A DNA stretch of 64,000 nucleotides, taken from positions 2,466,169 to 2,530,168 of the forward strand of contig NW_023998433.1 of assembly GCF_014805625.2 (NCBI RefSeq), given 5' to 3'. Below the pieces are notes generated by a model. The model had not been told where the DNA came from. It worked only from the letters and a program-made list of their open reading frames with translations, and ran no database searches. Below, piece after piece: positions 40,701 through 53,525 of this stretch; positions within the stretch are counted from its first letter, which is position 1; the number at the start of each line of letters is the position of its first letter. The position numbers and the translations under genes were made by a program. The DNA is from Glossina fuscipes (lineage: Eukaryota > Arthropoda > Insecta > Diptera > Glossinidae).

Positions 40701-43700
40701 TATATCGAAAAATTGTGATCCAGTCTATGTTGCATTCAACAGGGAGAACAGCGACAAGGAAAAAGAGGAAAGATATGATGGACTTCTTGAAATTCTGAAA
40801 TTCTTTAATAAAACATATGTTTATATAATGACATTTTTCCGTAATAAAAGAATAATTGAAAGACTGAATTTGAACTAATAATAATTTTCTCTCAGTTGCC
40901 AAATCGGTTAACTCCCCCAATCACGAAAAAATTTTAGTAATAACAACAATTACTCCAAGTATATTCCATCTTATACTTTATAGACGTTTGCAATAATACA
41001 GTCTACATCGTATTTTTTAATTTTTAACTTGAAAAGAATTTTCAAAAATAACATGTAATATTTTACAGTTTTTCTCAATGTGTTTGTCTTGTTTTATGGA
41101 GTTAACTGATTTGGCAACTGAACCATCTATTTATGTTTTTGCTAAAACTGTTTCGAACTATTTCTTAAATTTATTACTTCAATTGTAAAGGGGAAGAATT
41201 TCAAAACAATAATAGTTTTTATGGAAAAGAAAATGTGAATAAATATCAATTAAACTAATCCGTCAATTATACACCTATAAATATAGACACGCAGCTTGGC
41301 TACGATTAATTTAGTTGATGCTAAATTTTTTTTTTTTTTTGTTTCTTCGCACCAAGTACCGCATTGCAAAAAGAGATATGTGTATTAAAATCAAAAAAAC
41401 AGGAAAGCCCTTAATTTGTACAACATTAAAGAATCTTAATTAAAATATAGCGCCCGAAAAATCTCGCAGGAGAATGTAAGAATACATGGCGTAGAGAAAA
41501 TGAAAAATTAATTTTTCCCTTTATTAATTTAAATACTAAGCATGTGCCTAACAAATGTACTGTTTTCTCGACCTAAGCTGGAACTTTAAACTGTTTCCGT
41601 AGCGCGTACCAAGTAAGAGATAAGGATACATTCGAGCAAAAGCCACGAAAATCAAAAACGAGAAATTATCTTTGTACATATATATATATATATTGCTTGT
41701 ATGAAATTAATAGCTTACACTGCAGACATCTGGGCCATGTACAAAAATAGCTATACTAGATCTACATGGGTGATAAATAAGCTCCTTTTTATACTCACCA
41801 CTGAAGGATGGGTATAAAAAGAATATGTTTTTTTTTTTTCATAATGTATGTAAGACCCAAAAGGGACCTTCAGAGACCGTATAAAGTATGTATACACTTG
41901 ATCGGCGTGAAATTTTTAATAGATTAAGCCACGCCTGTCGCTCTATGTGTCTGTGTGGTGGTTGTTGTTGGAACTTTCCTGGTCGCAAAAATTAATATAT
42001 CGAATTCAAATTTAGTAGAAACATTGGGAATTTTTGCACGCAGTTTGGTATTGAAAATGGGCCAAATTGATCAGAGCAGAAGCCGGGAGTGGAGCATAAA
42101 CTGCACGCACTCTCTTATCATTATAACACAAACAAAACAGATTGTTTGAAACTATTTTCTACATTCCTCAAACGAAGATATATTATATGCCTAAAAATGG
42201 GTCCTTTCTGAAATGAATATGCTAGACACCGCGCTTAATTTCTTCGTAATAATACCAGCAACATGGATATCAAATTGGAGAACTCGGGGAGTAGCATGCG
42301 AAAAGCATAGTGGTGGGTATACGAGATTTGGCCCCCGCTGAATCTCTCTTTCTTACTTGTTTATTTATTCATTTATTTCAGCAGCCGATGCAATATATCT
42401 TCGAACTAAACTATAAGTAAAAGTATGATAGCTGCTGTAAAGTAATAGACATTGTTACAAATCGAAAAAAAATATGCTATGACTAAGCAATTGATTTCAA
42501 TATTACAATACATATACAATAAGTAAACAGAAAGACGGAATATGAGTATTTCCAGCACAGAGAAAACCACGGTGACTGCCTATCTCTATCTTTACATTTT
42601 AAGAAATGCCGGCGGCATGATCGTAGAATAGTGCCATCAATGAGTTGCGTAGAATTCAGTGACGGATCAAACAAATCAATCTGAGTATAACCCATCAAAC
42701 AGAGCACCCCACAAAGAATTCTGAAGTTGGAAATTTTTGCGGCAGCAGGACAAGTAAATTGCTTCACAGTCCCTCGTGAATTTATTAGATACCTTAAAGG
42801 AGATTCTCTGAAGAAAAAAGAGAGAAGATGCTATACGTTTAAACAATTTTACAACAAAGGCAATTTGTAATATCTCGCAAGATCTCTTCATTCAATAATG
42901 ATCAAAACTCTTCGACGATTGTCTTATAAAGTTTAACGAACTTCCGGTTTTATTAAAAATCGTCTCAATTAAAGTTTTGTCAAACGGAGTTCTAATCAAA
43001 CGGAGTACCAAGGCCGGCATTATCAGTTAAAATTATGGAAATGTTTTTTTTATTCTAACAATAGCTTAAAGCGCAGCGTTAAGCGTGCGAACAGCCTTGT
43101 CAAAAATTGTTCCTATTATTACTTTATTCATTGGGAGCACTTAAAACAATATGTTCTTTGCGTTATTATTTCTGTATTGTTTCAAAACATAAAAAAATCA
43201 CGGGTTCTGTCCAGCGAAATGAATGGTTCAGAAATTGTCCTGGATTTAAAATTTTTCAAGGCCTTTGTGATGCGGTTTTTTTGTTTAACATTTGTGTTTC
43301 TACTTCTAGTTATCAAATGACAAGCATGAAAATCAGCTTGGCTGAATCTTGGACTTCTTGAGGCTACTTTGCGCAATTTTACAGAAACTTGTTGCATCGT
43401 TTTTTAAAGATTCCTTCTCTGCACATCATATACGTGCAATTTGTTATTATTATTATTAAGTAGGAACTGCCAGCAAAGATATAATATTTTTTTATAAAAG
43501 TTTTCTTTTCTCTTAGAAAAGCTAATCATCAAAACATTTGTTCAAGTATTCGTTCGTTACTTTTCAATTCTTATTCATCTATCTATCTCATCTATCTGTA
43601 ATTATAAATATAAATGATTTTAGGCTAGACACACTTTTTATTTAAATTTATTAACTGTGGGTAATGTTATTCTCAGACTCAGGGAAATTCTTGTCAAAGG

Positions 43701-44954
43701 GATATTTGGATTTAAAAAATGAAATTTACAAAGTGTTCCTTATAAAAAATTCTTCGCAAATCTATTACGTATAAATGCGTAGCTTTAAGCTTTAACGGGT
43801 CAATTTATTAACTTATTTTTATTTCATTCTTTTAAGTCCTTTCGTTTTTCTTCATTTTCCTGCTCTCTTTTTTATTTGCATGAAAAGAAATTGACTTAAT
43901 GCATGCGTACACACTTGTAGGCAATGAACACATATGAGGACAAATTTGTATAAAAATATTTCCACGGGGCATTTGTAATAATTTCAAGAGAGAAAACGAA
44001 AAAATAAAAGAACGAGAACGAGAACGAGAACGAGAACGAGAACGAGAAAAGCACACAATGTTATCAAAAGTGCGTATATTTTCTCCCCTTTAATAGTATG
44101 AATAAAAAAAAAAACAGAAAAATCAAAAAAAGAAAGCAAGACTTACAAGATTTCACTTGACTATAAATGAAATTCATATTTGTTATTTTTACTGTGGCAC
44201 AATGTAATTTAACACAATGCCGTTGAGTAAGAGTTAAAACTGTTTCATGTTCACCATGTATGTGTTTGTAAGCACGCGTGCATACGACAAGGGCTATACG
44301 CTGAGCCAACAAACTTCACGGCCACATAAGGACATGAAATGCTGTCCCGCTGAATATTATATATCCGTATACCTGTATGCATACATACGTGTAGACGTAT
44401 AGATTGATGGGCAGAAGTCATGACGTACGTAGAGGACAATATATATATTTTATACATATGAGTGAGGAACATAATGAGTGCGACTATACGAAGTTGTCGT
44501 TATCTAACTACAGATATGAGACAATGTGATATGCTTTTAAACATATTCTTGGACGCGAGCATATGATAGCTTTTGCAGTGTTAGAGCTAACAACAAAAAA
44601 ATCAAATTGTTTTGATAAATTTTGAAAGGTCTCTAACATTTTACGTTCTTTGCTATTGCTCACTATAGCTAGATAATGGCAGGGTTTTCATGGAGTCGGT
44701 CTGAAACGCTCACTCTCTTGCAATGCTGTGCATCTCTTTGTCCTTAATTCGGTTTTATTTTATACTTTTTTATTTATTTTCCCTTTCTTCATTGACTTAA
44801 AACATTTTTACCTTCTTACCAAGCGCTGCTCCAAGCGCACATCTCCTTACTATCATTATGATTATTTGAATTGGTATGACATACGTACATCTACATGCAT
44901 TTATAATACATGTAACTTTCATGCATGCCATTGCATTGTACTTATATATATGTA

Positions 44955-44995
<41 letters not shown>

Positions 44996-47900
44996 ATGTG
45001 CGCAGGCATGCAATTCACCTCCATTGTAATGATGCCAATGGTGTCTGATCTTTGTATTTTGAGCACTCGCTTAACGCCCACCTGTACAGCACATATACAA
45101 AAAGTTTCTCTTTTATTTTGTTATTTTTCGCAATAACCCCTTCCGCACTTTATTTTCTATTTTTTCTCTTACTTATCATGTTTACTTTGTATTGTTTAAA
45201 ATTTTAGCAGATTTTTTCACTTCTTAGTTTTTTTGCTCATTCATGACCTTTTTTATATTGTTGTCGCCGTATCCAGTCACTTTATGCGTTACCCATAAGC
45301 GACGGTATAATACATTCATGTATGTACTCATGATAAAGTTTGTTCTTAATTCATAAGTAAGTCATTCTGATAAGCGAGATACATCTTTTACTATGCAGTT
45401 TCTTTAAAAAATAATTTCAATGCTTTTTTTTTTTTCATTTTTGGTTATTTAAACAAATGGAAATTGTAATAATAATAAATGGAATAAATTTTGTAAATAT
45501 TGCAATTGAAGAACAAATACATGACATTGTTGCTAAGTGTGCTCTTAATATTCTTTTTTTACGGTTTGTACTAAAATCAATTAACGCTACATCGACAAGA
45601 TCGTTCATCTACCTGACTCCAAGCCAACCCATGGGATATGTACCAAACTTGTTAGAACACAGCATAAATTATTGCAAGACAGGAAAATTTTTAATTATCA
45701 GAAGAATGCTTTTACGATGGAAGCTACCTTTCAGGGAAGAAAGTGGGTAGAAAATGGTTATTTCGCCTACACAATCAACGGGCTTGGTTAATAGCATACG
45801 ACTGAAAACTAACTGCGGATCATTTCATAATTATTGTAGTAATAACACTCTTTCGTACCAAATAATACTCTGACTACTTTATATCGAACTACTACTATCT
45901 TTAGGTTTTACACAATAGTGTTTGTAATCTTAGCCAGGCAAACTCGATTTCCGCGAGTCCGAAAAACATCGATCGCTGTTGGTGATTACAGTTGAATAAT
46001 AAAAGTTACATGCTTTCCAATTTCTATAGTTACAAGAAGAGTCTCTCGACTCTGCAAATAGAGAACACGTAAGAAGAATCAGAAGAGTAAGTTTGAAAAT
46101 TCGAATTGAAGATTTGAAGGTACTTGAATCAGAATGTCTCAAAAGCAGTGAGATTGATTGGAGCACGAACTGAAGCCGCAAGTCTTCACTATGTGACCAC
46201 CAATCCCTTCCGACAGCGAAATGAGAAAAAGATTTTTGCATCACATTATAAGCGGAGAGGAAAACTTGGCTACTGCGTAAAATCACGCGCTAAACTCCGG
46301 CAAACATTAATATCGGTGATTCCGCCCGCCTTCATAATCTACACTTGGAGAAAACGGAAGATCATGTGTGCGAACATTACCGACATCAGCTGATGCAAAT
46401 GCGGAAAGATTAAACGAAAAATGACTTCAATTTACTAAAAGTTATGATAAAATAGTTGTTTAAAACTCGGACAAGCACGTCGTTTAAGATTCATCTTGAT
46501 TCTTCTGATATGATATGAAAAAATTAATCGACATGGTGGCGACGTCGAAAAGACGGCTAAAGCCATAAAGATGAAAACATGTGGTAGACAGTCATGGGCA
46601 ATACTTTGATTAAAAATTGAAGCTATTACGACATACTTTTATTTTTTTCCGAATGAGCATTTAATTTTATGAAAAGTACGCTCAAAAAAAGTTTCGAGTT
46701 TTCTTTTCTCATGGGTGAATTCTTCAAATATATATTTTGTATATGTTATTATATACGCATATATATTTACATGTGTTCATGTATTTTATGCAAAAAATAT
46801 CAAAAATTGCATCTGATTCGTTTATTTTTCTCTAGAGAGCGTTTAATTAAAAAAAAATAATTTATAATATTTTAGCATTATTTGTATGTATCAGTGTCAA
46901 ATACTAACACGAATCTATGTTGTGGCATTTCTTAAATACACTTAAGTCTTTTAAGTTTATTTAATCAGTTGCATTATACATTTGGGTCATTCCCATATCA
47001 TTCACTTTTAATCATTTCTTTAGTGTACCATTAAAGTGTTGCAAATAATAGGAGCTTGAAGCTCATTAAATATTAATATTAGAAGAAGAGCCATGTATGC
47101 CATCCACATCCAAGGGCGCTTAACAAAAATTATAACAACATAACTAAATAGGAATCATGTAGACAGTAAACGAAACGAAAGCGTAAATAAATATTATAAA
47201 TATTTGCAACCAAAGGAAAAGGTGAATAAGCAAAAACAACAACAACAACAACAACAATAGACAACAAAGAGAAATATAAATATAAAATGAAAGCTTACTG
47301 CTAAAATTTTGTTAGTTAATGACGAAGTGTCAAAGGCATGTAAATACATGCACGTTTATGCACGAAATGTGTATGATATCCGCGCGGCCGTGTAAAAAAA
47401 ATGTTAAGAAAGACCTAGTTTACGTTCGTTATTACAACGCCTTCAAATTAACAATTCAAACCGATATAACCTAGTGACAGAAATAGACAAGAAATGAACG
47501 AATGGGACGATAAAAGGAAAGAAACTGTAACGCAGCAACTACAATAACAGCAAATAATAATAATAATAATAATAATAACAGCAAAAAAATATGTGACAAC
47601 AAATTTGTACACGTTTATGTCAACACTTTAGCAAACTTAACTGTCGCTGGAGGGCGTAATAAAAGCAACAATGGCACATACAAACATTTATTTTTGTAAC
47701 ACTCTCTAAAATTTCAATTTGTACATATGTGCATGTACGTATACATTGAGATGTATATGCAGTATATAGTGTAACGTTAAAGTTGTACTGTTGTACTGTT
47801 CATATCTACCCAGTAAAGAAATGTTTTTTATTTTCCTCTTTTTTTTACTATTTTAACAATTTACAAAAACAACAACGAGAACAAGAACAAAAACAAGGCA

Positions 47901-48015
47901 AAGAACACAATATTTGTTATATAGTTGAAGGAAATGTAAAATAAACAGAATATATAAGGATGTTTTTCTTTTTGTTTTTATAAATTTTTCTCTTTCTCTT
48001 TTTGTGTGTGTGTGG

Positions 48016-48055
<40 letters not shown>

Positions 48056-51000
48056 AATCATATGCATGTTACTTAGTCCGCATATACATTTGAATGGGTA
48101 TCTAAAAGAAAACAAATCATAAATCATAACATCAACACAATATCAATTGTATACATGGTAGCAGACAGCACAGTCCTTCATACAAATCATATAATGTTGA
48201 CAGCAACAAAAATAGCAACAATAACAAGAACATCAACGAGAATAGCACAATAACAATTATCTAAGAAAAACATGTGCAACATAAGAAAATCAAACAAAGC
48301 CTGCTGACTGCTGCCTACGCGTATGGGTGTGCATATGCGTGTGTTTTGCCATGCACCTACTGTCTGCCAACGCTAACAAAGCACACTTCCGAACCACCTT
48401 ACTCCTATGAGTAAATATGAACATATGCTTCGTTTGGAAGTAAATATCTCCAAGGCATTTTAATATTTTAACATATTTTTCTTTTTTTTTTTCTTTTTTT
48501 TTCTTTTGGGCCAAAGCAAATTCTCTTATTTTTTTTTAAATTTTTTTTTTAATGTTATTGTATATATGTTATACTAATACAATGTGCTATGTTAATGATA
48601 TGTGATATGTTCCATTTACAGGCTGATCTTCCACCTTGGATAACACGTTTACGCATGTGGGATAGTTATGGTACGTATGTGCCGATTAAAACAACAACCG
48701 GTCAACCGCCGCCACCACCTCCACCTCCCGTTGCATCATCGCCCGATGGCGGTAAGACAACAACTGTCGATCAAACTAATTATGGCAACTACTATTATAG
48801 CCCGCAAAATCCCAAATTGGGCAAAAATCTACGTGTTAACATAGATAATGCCTGGAATCCTGTCGACACATACGTTTATGGTCCAACCCAATCAAGCATA
48901 TTTAATCAGGAGAATAAATACAGCGGCTATCAGATGGGCGGTGGCGGCAAACAGCCAAGCGGTAATGGCATATCATCCGTTAAAGATACCTTAAATTACA
49001 TTTCAAGTAAAAATTTCAAGGAAACAGCACATGTTGGTGCTGGTGGCAGTGGTGGCAGCGGTGTTGGAGAGAAAAACCCTATAGCGTTGATGAGTACGAA
49101 GGGTAAACGACGTCTAATGCTGGAAATTTACGATTATGAAACACCGAAATTGTGCGATCATACCGCCGTCAGCAATCACGGCAACACAATCGGTTATAAC
49201 AGATTAAGGCCATGTAGTCCATTGGAAAGTTACGTTAGTTCGGGCAGAGATTTGGTAAGCGTTCTTCTTTTCCTTTTTACACATATTTGTCATAAAAGAA
49301 GCGAAATTCTTTGCCCGAAAGATTTTCCGGAAATATTTGTTAGTTAACATATCTCTTATGCTTGATTGTGTACTCTAATGGCAAGTGGATTTTTATTTCA
49401 TTTTGAGAGAAATTAATGAAAAAGTTACAATGAATTAGCTCTGAAGTATCATATATCCTTGATATTCACCGTTTCACGTCAGTATATTGAAAAATTTAAG
49501 CCATTTGGAGTGAAATCGAAAGACTGGGATTGGGAAGACAATGTAATGCTCCTCTGATTGCAGCCTAATAACAAATGTTAATAAAAAGACGGTTCAATCA
49601 TTTTCAAGATTCATTAAAAACAATTTTTGTTGAGTTTAATAGTTTAGTCGAATATATTATTAGTTCTATTACTTTTTTTCCATTTAAAACGATTGTCAAA
49701 ATGAAAACTGTCTTTAGGTGGGTACAGTCACTTTCCTGTTCAACTTGCGGGTTACAAACGCGTGCAAATATTTTAATGAAATTTCATATAATGCCGTTTT
49801 TTGGTCCAAAGATATGGATTCTAATAAGCCAACTACTTCATCCTATATAACATTTAATTTTGAAAATGTCGGCCATTAAATGATTAAATTATGATGAAAA
49901 TCGATGAAAAATACTACGTTTAACAACCATTTTTTTAGTTTGAATGCAATCATTTTCTTTAATTCTTTGCTTAACTTTAAACTTTCTTATACAAGAACAC
50001 AAGACCTATTTGTGAATTGACATATAAATTTATTGCGCTAACAGTCTATAAAGTTGTTCTCACCAAGAAAAAAAAAAAAAAAAAATTAACTTTTAATATA
50101 AAAAAGACATCTATTATTATCTAGTTAATGGATGGACATAGATGATATATTATATTTATTATAGAGCCGATAGCCTGTGTTGCTAGTGCTCAATGTCTTT
50201 TTTTTAGTCTAAGAATTCATTTCATTAGTCTAAAATTAAAATAATAATAATAATAATAATAATAATATATTTATTATAAGTGAAATGACGTAGGATATTC
50301 AATAGCTATTCGACGATTAGAAAGTTTTAGCTTTTGTGTTGATCTGAATTATTTTATTGAAAAAATCGAAAGGTCTTCCATTCTAAATTTAGAAAAAAAT
50401 TATATATAAATAGTATTGAGACAAATTTGTTGTTGTAATAAAATGGTGCGTCTGCTGTTAACTTAAGTTTGCAATAAAATCATAATTTTTCTTATATTTA
50501 TCGCTTTATATGGAAACATTAAGCGTTTGAAATAAATGCTTGGCTTCTCTCGCCTGGATGATCGTAGAACAGTAGAACTCTCTTGCACTTTTCACAAAGA
50601 GACATAAAAAAAGTATTTTCAATCAAAGTCTGCGCTGTAAATTTTTCATTACTGCAAAGCATTTTCGTCTCCCAATATAATTTTCGCTTTTTTTTTTTTT
50701 TTGCCTCGCATTTTATCATTGTTTGTCTCGGTGTGGAAAAATACCATAACATGAAATTAAGTCATAAAATTTTAATGGTCTTTTTGCGGTTCACAACACA
50801 ATTTGCGGTTTTATACTCTGTATGACCGAACAACACCAACCAAAATATGAAAGAGCAGTAACAAGGAATATCGTGGAGGATAAAGAGCTGCGGATGTGCA
50901 AAAATACGAATGAAAAAACATTATAATCAAACAATACAATCACGTTAACGGCAAATCGAAAATTTCAAATCATCAACACAAACGTATGATGGAATAGGAA

Positions 51001-53488
51001 AATAGGTATAAACGCCAAAGTTGTCGAGTTACAAAAGCAAATGCAAAAATAAGCAAAAAAAAAGAAAAAAGTAACGGATATGCCCGAGAAAAATTGTGAT
51101 TGCGAATTGTGATGCAGCATAAAAGTACATACGTATTTTATTAATATTATAATAATCAGAATATTATGATCAATTAAGAAGGCATTTTAAAATTAGTTCG
51201 AAAATCAAATATATACGCACAAGGTGAGCGAAATGGTGAGAATAAGTCGTTGTGAAGTGAAAGTAAATATTAAAATAATATAAAAAATAATGCTTACTTG
51301 ATGACCGTTCTTTTGCTTTTATCGATTTTTTTTTCTCTTATATATTGTTAAAATGATGCAAATGAAAAGCGTTGTGACTTTTACTAACGGTATCTAAATG
51401 ATTTAAAAGATAAATCAATTTTTTTTTTTTCAAGAATGATTAGTAGGAGCATATTTAGACATATCTAAAGAGAATGACTATATCGATTAGTATTTCTTGG
51501 CCTGCATTGGGAGTGAACTAAAGCGAATAAATTGTTAAACCTATGCTAATAAATTAAGCGTAACATTTAAAATGTTCGCCTTACTTTATCCCCTCTATTC
51601 TAAAGAAAGTTTAACTACTGTGATTATGTGAATATATAAAATGATAGAATTGGAAGACATACGACGACGGTGGGAAAGAGGGGCGAGAAATCTTAAGCAA
51701 ATAAATAAAAAATTGCAATTTTTCTATTTACCTTGATTAAAATTACGACGTTATGTTTTTGTTGTTGCCATCATGAACATCTTGACTGTGGCGGAGTTTA
51801 TCACGTTGTATTGTGTGTACACAAAACAGGTCATAGTCGCTGTCGTGGCAGTAAATCAAATTTAAACACTTGAATTGGTTGAGTTGAGTTAAGTCAAGTT
51901 GCGCGGCAGCGTGGAGCCCAAAGGTACTATAACGAGCACGGAGAGTTGGCGAGTTTAAGCCAAAAATCAAAAATTTTACGAATCTCACGATATACAGATA
52001 TAAAATTGTCATAAGTGGCGAAACAGACACGAACAGGCGAATGTAAATATTTGCCGGGCGTTTACATGAAAGTTACGTCAATCTATAACCGAGCATGTTG
52101 ATAAACTTAATTTGCTGATTTCAGTTATTTTGGTCATATGGGGAATAAATGTAATATATATGTATATGGATTCATCTTTATGTATGCTTGATTATGATGT
52201 TTTTATCCTTACGGATGTTGAGAAACAAAGTTTTAAGTCGAAATAGCCTTGGCTACTAAAAGCTCTAAAAGAATTTTTTATCAATAATGTTACTACTGTA
52301 GTGAGTTGGTTAGTCACATTAAGCTAACAGAAACTTTTGAGTCCCTTGTTACCGCTTAAGCTTAAATAAATATGTAGAATATTTATATGTGCATGTATAT
52401 ATGTATAGATGTATACATAGAGTACACAAACAATCTTCGTCACTCCCTCTTCACTATTTGCATTTCTAAACTACAACAATTCAACCCTACAGACCCCGAA
52501 GGCATATCATGAAAGAGTCTTTATGACATTTCTCGGTTTGAACGCAGAAAAAAAAGAAAAGAAAAGAAAAGCAACGTAAAACAAACCAGAAATAGAAATA
52601 AAGAACAAACCCAAAAAAAAAAGACTTTCATGTAATTTAATTAGAAAGCTGAGTGCTACTGTTGATACACAAGGAGAAAGCGTGGGGCCCTTTGCTGGTG
52701 GTTCGTAAAAAAAACCAGAAAAATACAAATTTACAAAATAACACACCGCCGCCAAAGCAGCTAACAAATTCTTGCTACTATTTGCCTTATCCTTAGCAAA
52801 GGCTACGTTGTAAGTTAGCATATCTACAAGGCACCTAAGTCTTTTACACCCCTTCAATAGCTTATGTTTATGTAGCTACTAAAAAATAATGGTATGAACA
52901 CAGCATTTGTCATTCCCTTAGTAACATTCAGATGTGAGCGTCAGACAAATAAGTTCGTCCCTCTGTACGTCTATTAATTTATATATTGATCTAATTGCCG
53001 TTTAAAACACAAAAAATTCATATTTGTATTTCCCATTACTGGTGGGACTCGTTATTGAATTAATCCATGATTTATTCACAAAAAAGTCTTTGATTTAAAC
53101 AAAAATCAAAAAAAAACGCTTTGAAGAACTTGACTTTGATCAAAGTCACTTAAATATGTAAAGTGTAGTTTAAAATAGAAGGGATCTGCCTACGCGAAAG
53201 ACAATATCTTTCATAAATATTTGTTTCAGAAATAATTATTTCATCATTCATACTCATGTATATGCGTTATTAAGAAAAAAATAAATAAAAAATAAAAAAA
53301 CATTAAATTACATTTAACTAAAATAGAACTTAATGATAGGTACCTTGGCTTCGCTCTAAGGTGAATACAACTTCCCGCTTTTCTTTCTTGTCACACGCCT
53401 CTGAATTTTGGCAACATTTGCAATCTTATTGCCAACCGTGAAATGAGTTGAATTTTCGCTGTTGAATTTTTTAACACATACGCTATTT

Positions 53489-53525
<37 letters not shown>

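Larger units (their letters stand above)
38728..48621. other. Intron (9.9 kb)
   Basis: GTGAGT donor and CATTTACAG acceptor. It contains a TGC trinucleotide tract (39486-39509), an unclassified inverted-repeat element (40010-41128), AAT microsatellites (40246-40270, 47552-47580) and a TATACCC-family repeat (41793-42362). It also holds a GAACGA hexamer array (44011-44048), a TA tract (44957-44992), a CAA tract (47231-47259) and a TG tract (48003-48053). I see no exon or recognisable protein remnant. The frames at 42483-42891, 43107-43361, 45457-45750 and 45930-46393 have no domain I know. Confidence 0.7.

Noticed and set aside
43832..44056. Minus-strand frame with an Arg-Ser repeat resembling an SR splicing factor
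   Set aside because: The RS repeat is only the translation of the GAACGA microsatellite and there is no RNA-recognition motif.
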